Origin: an uncultured Eggerthellaceae bacterium
GTDB lineage: Bacteria > Actinomycetota > Coriobacteriia > Coriobacteriales > Eggerthellaceae
Direction: 5' to 3'
Length of the DNA: 6,533 nt
NCBI GenBank assembly: GCA_902497215.1
Contig: CABVEH010000070.1
Span: 1-6,533 of the forward strand
The notes beneath the pieces were generated by a model. The model was not told where the DNA came from, did no database searches, and was given only the letters and a program-made list of their open reading frames with translations. This document shows, piece by piece, positions 1 to 4,650 of this stretch; position 1 is the stretch's first letter; every line of letters starts with the position of its first letter. The position numbers were made by a program, and so were the translations under genes.

Positions 1-81
1 GCCGTGCTCGATGTCGCACGCCACCTCGCAGCTGCGGCATCCGGTGCAGTAGTAGTAATCGATCAGCAATCCGTGTCTCAC
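1..81 (-). CDS. [4Fe-4S] ferredoxin-like electron-transfer subunit of a molybdoenzyme, N-terminal fragment
   Basis: Only the first 27 codons are in the window; the gene continues past the left edge. It starts at a GTG (81-79) that overlaps the TGA stop of the catalytic gene as GTGA, which implies translational coupling. The visible protein begins MRHGLLIDYYYCTGCRSCEV and carries cysteines 12, 15, 18 and 22 in C-x2-C-x2-C-x3-C spacing, the classic first [4Fe-4S] site of DmsB/NrfC/HybA-type iron-sulfur subunits. Such subunits pass electrons between the Mo-bisPGD subunit and a membrane partner or soluble carrier. No signal peptide precedes the cluster motif, so a cytoplasmic location is inferred. 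The total number of clusters and any membrane anchor subunit lie outside the window. Confidence 0.88.
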   Translation of the reverse strand, partial: MRHGLLIDYYYCTGCRSCEVACDIEHG

Positions 82-2345
82 AGCTGCTCACCTTCCTTGG
101 TCGGGTAGATCTTGCACAGCATGCTCTTGTATGCAGAGCCGAAACCGCTCTCTCCGCAGTCGAACGGGATCATGTCGTTGACGTTGGCCTTCCATACGCC
201 ATAGAGATTGGGCTCGGAGGCCTCCTCCTCGGGGAACCACCAGCCGTGGTCCGCGTTGACGACGCCTTCCATGATCTCGACCGTCACACGCGCCTTCTGG
301 CGAGCCTTGCCGCGCTGGTTCTCGATCCAAACCCATTCGCCGTCGCGTATGCCGTACTTCTCCGCGTCGTTGGGATGGATGAGAAGCTCGGGATCGGGAT
401 GCATGGCACGCAGGCGGGGGACCTGGCGATGCTCGGAATGGAAGAACTCGATGTGGCGTGCGCCCGAGGTGAACACGAGCGGGTATTCCTTGAAGAGCTC
501 GGGCGAGCTTATCGGGCTGTCGGGCGGCTCCTTGTAGTAAGGCAGCGGCTCGTAGCCGAGCGACTCGAACCCGACGGAATACAGCTCGATCTTGCCGGTA
601 GGCGTGTTGAACCCCGGTTCGCCGTCGGGGCGCAGCAAACCCTTCTCGTGGCGATGGTAGGTGAAGTCCGGATCGTAGAGCAGGCCGCCGTCGGCGCACA
701 GCTCGTCGAAGGTCTTCCCCGTCTTCTGGAGATACCAGTCAAGATGGTCCTCGGCATCCTTCCAAGGCCACAGGTCGGGAGAGAGCCGTTTGCCCAGTTG
801 GATGTCGATGTCGTAGTCGGACCATGCCTCGCCTCGCGGTTCGGTGGCTTTCTGGATGGCCGACACCTGATAGTTCTGGATGATCCACAAGCTGTTCTTC
901 TCCGGCCACATCGCGCTCGGCATCACCACGTCGGCGAAGGCTTGCAGCGTCGGCGTCATGTACACGTCGCAACCGGCCACGAAGTCGAGGCCTTTCAGCT
1001 GATCGTAAAGATGGCTGGGCTGGCTTCCCATGCATGCGATCGAGTTCGTGGTCTGAATCCACGCCGCCTTGATCGGATAGGGCTTGCCGGTGTCGATCTG
1101 GCGGTTGGCCACGTCAGGCGAGGCCATGGGGATGCCTGCCTGGATCATGGGGTAGTCGTCCCAGCCGATGCGCTTGGCTTGCTGTTCTGGGGTAAGCACG
1201 TCGAAGTCGGACGCGCCGCGCTCGTCGAGATGGTAGGGCGAGAATATGGGCGTCATGGTGCCGGGTTTGTCGACGTTGCCCGTAATCGCGATGAGGTCGA
1301 TGATGGCATGGGCGGTCGGGAAGCTGTACTTCGTCTGGTCCACGGCAAGGCCCCATTGCACGGCCGCGCGGTCGGCCTTCGCGAACATGCGGGCAGCTTC
1401 GACGATCTTCTCCTCGGGGATCCAGGTGATCTCGGCCGCGCGGGACGGAGGCATTTCCTTCACCCGCTCTGCCAGCTCTTCGAAGCCGAACGTCCATTTC
1501 TCCACGAAGTCATGATCGTAGAGGTCTTCCTCGATGATGACGTTCAGCATGGCCATCGCGAGCGCCGAGTCGGTGCCTGGCCGGATGCGCATGTGGATCT
1601 CCGAGCGGGAAGCCAAGTACGTCAGGCGCGGGTCTACGGTGATCAGCTTGGTGCCGCGCTTCATGCAGTCGATGACCCAGTGCCCGAAGAACCCGTCGGA
1701 GTTGGAGTTGAGCGGGTTGTTGCCCCACAGGATGAGGACCTCGGGGGCCGTCCATTCCTCGCTGTTGTAGCGGTTGGGGAACCATTGCGAGCAGTCGACC
1801 GTGTACAGGTATCCCTGCACCATCTGAGTGCACACCATGCGAGGGATGAAGCAGGCGATGCCGGAAAAGCCGTAATTCATGAGGTTCGGGCTGCCGAACG
1901 CGAATGCAAGGCGGTGCACCATGCCGATATCCCGGCCGGTTCCCCACATGAACATGACGGATTCGGCGCCATACTGCTCTTTGATCTTGTTGAACTCCTC
2001 CGCCACGGTGTCGAGCGCCTCGTCCCAGCTGATGCGCTCCCATTTGTCCGCTCGGCCGCGAAACTCTTTCGCACGCTTCATTGGATGCAGGAGACGGTCC
2101 TTGTTCTTGATCATCTCCGGCATCGAGAGACAACGTACGCATAAACGGCCCTGATTGAAGGGGTTTTCGGGGTCGCCTTCGACCTTCACGACGTTGCCCT
2201 CTTCATCGGTGTAGGTCAAAACGCCGCAGCCGATATGGCAGCCCGGTGCGGTCCATGCCGTACCGCGCGTAACGGTCAGGTTCCCCTCCTTCCATTGGCC
2301 TGGCACTTTGCCGGGCTTGTAATCCACATCCCTTGAAAACGTCAT
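78..2345 (-). CDS. Molybdopterin-dependent oxidoreductase catalytic subunit (DMSO reductase superfamily), 755 aa
   Basis: Complete catalytic subunit binding a Mo-bis(molybdopterin guanine dinucleotide) cofactor. The N-terminal iron-sulfur region has Cys36, Cys40, Cys69 and Cys72. The usual first cysteine of C-x2-C-x3-C is replaced by Ala33, and there is an extra cysteine at the end (LCVRC). Cys172 in PRMVC is the likely Mo ligand, with Cys165 as the alternative. Cofactor-binding landmarks are WGNNPLNSN (207 on), DPR (238-240), TGN (355-357), QTTN (431-434) and TPTGKIELYS (581-590). The C-terminal dinucleotide-binding domain (about 620-755) has HSEHRQ at 636 and HGWWFPE at 700. The ATG start has AGGAGT 5 nt upstream and matches the paralogue's start. 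No twin-arginine signal is seen, so it is probably cytoplasmic. It is first in an operon with the iron-sulfur subunit. The family resembles catechol dehydroxylases, acetylene hydratase and pyrogallol transhydroxylase; the substrate is unknown. Confidence 0.95.
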   Translation of the reverse strand: MTFSRDVDYKPGKVPGQWKEGNLTVTRGTAWTAPGCHIGCGVLTYTDEEGNVVKVEGDPENPFNQGRLCVRCLSMPEMIKNKDRLLHPMKRAKEFRGRADKWERISWDEALDTVAEEFNKIKEQYGAESVMFMWGTGRDIGMVHRLAFAFGSPNLMNYGFSGIACFIPRMVCTQMVQGYLYTVDCSQWFPNRYNSEEWTAPEVLILWGNNPLNSNSDGFFGHWVIDCMKRGTKLITVDPRLTYLASRSEIHMRIRPGTDSALAMAMLNVIIEEDLYDHDFVEKWTFGFEELAERVKEMPPSRAAEITWIPEEKIVEAARMFAKADRAAVQWGLAVDQTKYSFPTAHAIIDLIAITGNVDKPGTMTPIFSPYHLDERGASDFDVLTPEQQAKRIGWDDYPMIQAGIPMASPDVANRQIDTGKPYPIKAAWIQTTNSIACMGSQPSHLYDQLKGLDFVAGCDVYMTPTLQAFADVVMPSAMWPEKNSLWIIQNYQVSAIQKATEPRGEAWSDYDIDIQLGKRLSPDLWPWKDAEDHLDWYLQKTGKTFDELCADGGLLYDPDFTYHRHEKGLLRPDGEPGFNTPTGKIELYSVGFESLGYEPLPYYKEPPDSPISSPELFKEYPLVFTSGARHIEFFHSEHRQVPRLRAMHPDPELLIHPNDAEKYGIRDGEWVWIENQRGKARQKARVTVEIMEGVVNADHGWWFPEEEASEPNLYGVWKANVNDMIPFDCGESGFGSAYKSMLCKIYPTKEGEQL

Positions 2346-2453
2346 AGTGCACTCCTCTCTCGATGCGAGTTGCCATACGCCAACCTTAGGTTCTCGGCAG
2401 GGGAGGCGGAATGCACGAAAAGGATGATGCGCCTCAAGGCCAGCCTTGGGACG
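2346..2453 (-). promoter_or_regulatory. Control leader of the minus-strand molybdoenzyme operon (homologous to 4293-4404)
   Basis: Read on the minus strand, this segment begins with the palindromic element, passes TTTTCGT, TTCCG and CTGCCGAGAA, and ends in GAGAGAGGAGTGC just before the ATG at 2345. The first 63 nt (2453-2391) match 4293-4355 at 51 positions without a gap by hand count. The remainder aligns with small gaps totalling 4 nt. Such similarity in a non-coding stretch ahead of two related operons points to a shared promoter, operator or RNA leader. A possible -35 TTGAGG (2437-2432) and a poor -10 TGCATT (2415-2410) sit 16 nt apart, the same spacing as the better hexamers in the other copy. 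That promoter assignment is weak. Confidence 0.7.
2430..2453 (-). promoter_or_regulatory. Imperfect palindrome, candidate operator or leader hairpin (copy 1)
   Basis: On the minus strand the left half is CGTCCCAAGGCT, identical over all 12 bases to the left half of the perfect palindrome at 4293-4316. The right half GGCCTTGAGGCG has diverged. The DNA-level symmetric core is CAAGGC-N2-GCCTTG (2435-2448). As RNA, the outer arms still pair with one U-G wobble and one C-A mismatch. It lies about 90 bp upstream of the catalytic ATG, within the divergent region shared with the LysR gene. This copy follows no gene end, which argues against a simple transcription terminator. Confidence 0.55.
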
Positions 2454-2489
2454 GCGGCTGCGAAGCCATGGGGAAAAGGTCCGTCGCTA

Positions 2490-2535
2490 CCCATGTATAT
2501 AGGTGCTATACTGTTTAGACCTAAACTAACTACAA
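2490..2535. promoter_or_regulatory. AT-rich promoter/operator candidate of the LysR gene with a short inverted repeat
   Basis: This is the most AT-rich stretch of the divergent region. It contains TATACT (2507-2512), an acceptable plus-strand -10 box, directly followed by the inverted repeat GTTTAG-AC-CTAAAC (2513-2526). LysR-type proteins commonly bind interrupted dyads of T-N11-A type beside their own promoter. T2512 and A2524 satisfy that spacing, although so short a pattern is easily met by chance. No good -35 box is seen at 16-18 nt upstream. On the minus strand TATAGC and TATACA are also present, so the stretch could serve the opposite operon. No copy of this repeat was seen ahead of the second operon. 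Confidence 0.35.
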
Positions 2536-2635
2536 GATCAACCTTCTGCATTGTGCATCGGATTCTTGTTCTCGAAACGCGCAGACTCGGGATCGAATCG
2601 TTTGACGAAGACAGGGGGCAGAGGAGGAAAACAGG

Positions 2636-3544
2636 ATGAACGATCATCATATGTCGGCCTTCGTCACGGTGATCGGTTGCGGGAGCATTTCGAAGGCTGC
2701 CAGATTGCTGTTCATAACGCCGCAGGCCCTTTCGCAGCAAATGGACCTGCTGGAGAGGGAATGTGGAGCCAAGCTGCTGGAGCGAGGAAGCCAAGGAGTG
2801 TCGCTTACAGCTGCAGGAGAGCTGTTCTATGGCTACGCCGAAGAATCCCTCTCTCGCCAAAAAGACGTGCTCGATCGAATCCAAAGGATCAAAACGAGTC
2901 AGGAGCAGACGATACGAATAGGGGCGACGATCGGCCCTCCGTCGAACATGGCCATGTCCGTACGCCACGAATTCTTTCAAACGCACCCGCAGTACAGGCA
3001 GGAGATCATCGAGATCAACATCATGGACAGGCTTGACGCGGTTGCATCGGACAGGGTCGATGTCGTCGAATACGCCGAGTCTTGCTCTGTCGAGGAGCGA
3101 GGCCTCTGTTTTCGCAAGCTCGCCGAAGGGCAGCTCGTGCTGATGACCTCCGCGGAAAATCCCTTAGCGGGGCGGAAGGGCCTTTCTTTGGACGACCTCG
3201 GAGCGCAAAGGATACAGGTTTTCGACTGGGACTTCTATCGCAACGTGATCGACAGGCATCCAGCCACCCATTTCGTGCAATACGACCATACTGCTCCAGG
3301 GTTTTCCGAGAGCTTCCATGCGGATATCCTGGAGCATTGCCAAAACGGGGAGGCCTTCTTGGCCGTGAAGGGAAGCGAGATATACAACAGCCAGCTCAAC
3401 CTGTTTCGCATCGAGTTGATCCTCTTGGACGAGTCGATCGACCTCGGGCTCGTCTACAAGAAAGAAGCAAGCGAAGCGGTCATCGACTTCGTAGACTACA
3501 CACTGGTCGCACAAAAGCTGCACCTAAAAGAGGGGTCCTGGTAG
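2636..3544 (+). CDS. LysR-type transcriptional regulator, 302 aa
   Basis: A DNA-binding winged helix-turn-helix lies at about residues 6-65: GSISKAARLLFITPQALSQQ (16-35) is the recognition region, followed by LLERECGAKLLERGSQGVSL and TAAGE, all typical of LysR. A linker helix (about 66-90) leads to the effector-binding domain, which opens with TIRIGATIG (92-100) and runs to the C-terminus. The length is normal for the family. The ATG has GAGGAGG (2621-2627) 8 nt upstream; Met6 is an alternative but would clip helix 1. The gene is divergent from the minus-strand molybdoenzyme operon, the classic arrangement in which a LysR protein controls its neighbour and itself. Because both flanking operons share a leader, it may control both. 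The inducer is unknown and could be the enzymes' substrate. Confidence 0.93.
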   Translation: MNDHHMSAFVTVIGCGSISKAARLLFITPQALSQQMDLLERECGAKLLERGSQGVSLTAAGELFYGYAEESLSRQKDVLDRIQRIKTSQEQTIRIGATIGPPSNMAMSVRHEFFQTHPQYRQEIIEINIMDRLDAVASDRVDVVEYAESCSVEERGLCFRKLAEGQLVLMTSAENPLAGRKGLSLDDLGAQRIQVFDWDFYRNVIDRHPATHFVQYDHTAPGFSESFHADILEHCQNGEAFLAVKGSEIYNSQLNLFRIELILLDESIDLGLVYKKEASEAVIDFVDYTLVAQKLHLKEGSW

Positions 3545-3681
3545 AGCGCCTTCCGATTTGCGGGTGCAAGACGCGCCTTGCCTCCCCCCAAGTAACGCAT
3601 ATCTTCGCAACGAAATCGTAGATTGCTAGCCTCTTCCTGAAGGAATTGGGTCCGTACGCAATATCAGGGAAGAGGGATGCT
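3545..3681. other. Intergenic gap with a possible weak hairpin after the LysR gene
   Basis: This 137-bp stretch separates the LysR stop codon from the membrane-protein start. GCAAG-N6-CTTGC (3566-3581) can form a stem, extended to 3562-3585 with a mismatch and a wobble. No T-run follows, so an intrinsic terminator is not convincing. A small TTCC-TGAA-GGAA repeat lies near 3634-3645. I see no clear promoter hexamers. The small genes downstream could be read through from the LysR gene or have their own unrecognised promoter. Confidence 0.3.
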
Positions 3682-3981
3682 ATGAACGCGAAGCTCTATA
3701 TAACGGCTTTCATCGGTTCCGCCTTTGTAGGCGCGCTGATCTCTGCGCTCTTGAACATGTTCGTCGTGCCGTTTCCAGCCGATGCCGCCGCGAACGCACT
3801 CAACAACGCCGCATCCGGCTTTGGCTCTGGCGGCGTGGCCGCCCTCATGACCACGTTCATGACGATAAGGGCGCTCAAGAAACGCGATGCCGAACAGCAT
3901 AAGATCGCTAAGGGAGCACCCAAAGAGGCAAGCGATTGCAAGAGCGAAGACGATGCGCCGGAGACGGCCAAGGAAAGCTGA
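3682..3981 (+). CDS. Small two-helix membrane protein, 99 aa, unknown function
   Basis: I do not recognise this family. The protein has a hydrophobic segment at about 5-29 (LYITAFIGSAFVGALISALL and on), a short Ala/Asn-rich loop (about 30-46), and a second, glycine-rich hydrophobic segment at about 47-65. A strongly charged tail (66-99, with RALKKRD at its start and many Lys/Glu/Asp) follows. Positive residues after the second segment suggest a hairpin with both ends in the cytoplasm. The ATG at 3682 was chosen over an in-frame TTG at 3646 because AAGAGGG (3670-3676) sits at proper distance and the helix starts right after. The zinc-ribbon gene follows after 5 bp, so the two are probably co-transcribed. 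A role as anchor or sensor beside the molybdoenzymes is speculation. Confidence 0.75.
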   Translation: MNAKLYITAFIGSAFVGALISALLNMFVVPFPADAAANALNNAASGFGSGGVAALMTTFMTIRALKKRDAEQHKIAKGAPKEASDCKSEDDAPETAKES

Positions 3982-3986
3982 CCTCC

Positions 3987-4280
3987 ATGTGCACCATCTG
4001 CAATCCCTTCTGCGGCGCATGTCGTCCGCCAACCAAGAAGTTCGTGACCTGCCCGGCTTGCGGAAAGACGCTGTTCTTCGAAAAGGCTGACTTCTTCGAT
4101 AGCGAAACGCACCGCTGCACTGACTGCAAGACCGATTTGCAACTTCAATCAATGGTTGAGCCTGTGTTCTGCAACGTAGCAGAAGACTTCTGCGCATGGC
4201 CTTGCGGGGTCGCTCATCGCAGCGATAACGCTCCCGACCGCAAATGCGAGTTGCGCACGGCGCCAGCAGCCCCAAGATGA
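3987..4280 (+). CDS. Cysteine-rich zinc-ribbon-like small protein, 97 aa, unknown function
   Basis: The protein holds 12 cysteines. The N-terminus MCTICNPFCGAC gives Cys2, 5, 9 and 12 (C-x2-C-x3-C-x2-C). A second set, CPAC (22-25) and CTDC (44-47), has the spacing of a zinc ribbon with two CxxC knuckles. The tail adds Cys62, 69, 73 and 87 without an obvious motif. There is no signal peptide or membrane segment, so it is probably cytoplasmic, binding zinc or possibly an iron-sulfur cluster. The ATG at 3987 was chosen because AAGGAAAG (3970-3977) precedes it and the conserved-looking CxxC begins at once; an upstream in-frame start would overlap the membrane-protein gene. It begins 5 bp after that gene. 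The stop lies 12 bp before the palindrome of the next operon. Its function is not known; metal or cofactor handling is only a guess. Confidence 0.7.
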   Translation: MCTICNPFCGACRPPTKKFVTCPACGKTLFFEKADFFDSETHRCTDCKTDLQLQSMVEPVFCNVAEDFCAWPCGVAHRSDNAPDRKCELRTAPAAPR

Positions 4281-4292
4281 TGCGCCTGCGTT

Positions 4293-4316
4293 CGTCCCAA
4301 GGCTAGCCTTGGGACG
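4293..4316. promoter_or_regulatory. Perfect 24-bp palindrome, candidate operator or leader hairpin (copy 2)
   Basis: CGTCCCAAGGCT is followed immediately by its exact reverse complement AGCCTTGGGACG, with the centre between 4304 and 4305. The left half recurs exactly in the other operon's leader at 2453-2442 (minus strand). It lies 12 bp after the zinc-ribbon stop and 88 bp before the next ATG. A possible -35 TTGGGA (4309-4314) overlaps its right arm, with TATCTT (4331-4336) 16 nt downstream as a -10. A bound dimer there would occlude or assist the polymerase. As RNA it would be a strong hairpin followed by a weak pyrimidine stretch (ATTCTTTTC), so terminator or attenuator activity cannot be excluded. 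Confidence 0.7.
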
Positions 4317-4404
4317 CTCCATTCTTTTCGTATCTTCCGTCTCTTCTGCCGAGAAATTATGGTCAATGTACCGTCAATTCGTATCTAGAGAGAGGAGTGC
4401 GGCA
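4293..4404 (+). promoter_or_regulatory. Control leader of the plus-strand molybdoenzyme operon (homologous to 2346-2453)
   Basis: This segment carries the palindrome, then TTTTCGT, TTCCG, CTGCCGAGAA and finally GAGAGAGGAGTGC, in the same order and nearly the same spacing as the leader of the minus-strand operon. From the GTCCC of the palindrome to the ATG is 111 nt here and 107 nt there. The AGGAGT ribosome binding site lies 6 nt before the ATG at 4405. Here the leader feeds a small protein gene rather than the catalytic gene. The putative promoter TTGGGA-N16-TATCTT would give a short 5' untranslated region of roughly 60 nt; this is inferred from hexamer matching only. Confidence 0.65.
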
Positions 4405-4623
4405 ATGGCATTCACGAAAGAATCGACGCTCAAGGAGATTCTCGAGGACCCGAAGGGCGCGGAGATCGTCCACGAGTACATCCCGGACTTGGGCAAGAGC
4501 AAGCACGATCCCATGTTCATGATGGCTTCGAAGATGACGCTGGAAAACATCTCGAACCTCGCCCCGGACAAGCTTCCCCATGAGAAGCTCGAAGAGATCT
4601 ACGCGAAGCTCGAAGAGATTTAG
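4405..4623 (+). CDS. Small helical protein, 72 aa, first gene of the second molybdoenzyme operon
   Basis: A soluble, charged, predicted all-helical protein beginning MAFTKESTLKEILEDPKGAE. It has a PDL turn near 27-29, a methionine-rich stretch at 36-44 (PMFMMASKM), and an acidic/lysine C-terminal helix ending KLEEIYAKLEEI. The pattern TLKEILEDP...YIPDL...M...MTLENI resembles a short helical domain I have seen attached to the ends of unrelated enzymes, but I cannot name it with confidence. There are no cysteines, signal peptide or membrane helices. The ATG at 4405 is preferred to an in-frame ATG at 4309 because AGGAGT lies 6 nt upstream and the upstream extension would cover the conserved leader. 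The catalytic gene starts 27 nt after its stop. An accessory or assembly role is inferred only from position. Confidence 0.8.
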   Translation: MAFTKESTLKEILEDPKGAEIVHEYIPDLGKSKHDPMFMMASKMTLENISNLAPDKLPHEKLEEIYAKLEEI

Positions 4624-4650
4624 CACATTGCTCTAAGAAAGGAGAGGTCC

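Noticed and set aside
246..2144. Long open frame on the plus strand opposite the first catalytic gene
   Set aside because: It is antisense to a clearly recognisable molybdoenzyme, has no ribosome binding site or known domain, and is typical of the open antisense frames in GC-rich genes.
2342..2986. Minus-strand open frame across the divergent intergenic region and into the LysR gene
   Set aside because: It covers promoter sequence and the antisense of the LysR helix-turn-helix, and its product shows no recognisable domain.
3562..3585. Hairpin after the LysR gene as a Rho-independent terminator
   Set aside because: The stem contains a mismatch and a wobble and no T-run follows, so termination is not supported.
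4276..4287. GATGATGCGCCT shared by both palindrome regions (also at 2423-2434)
   Set aside because: The same string also occurs inside the second catalytic gene (6000-6011) and lies on opposite sides of the palindrome relative to the controlled gene, so chance is the simpler explanation.
4309..4404. N-terminal extension of the 72-residue protein to an upstream ATG
   Set aside because: The extension would translate the leader conserved with the other operon, and the ATG at 4405 has the strong AGGAGT site.
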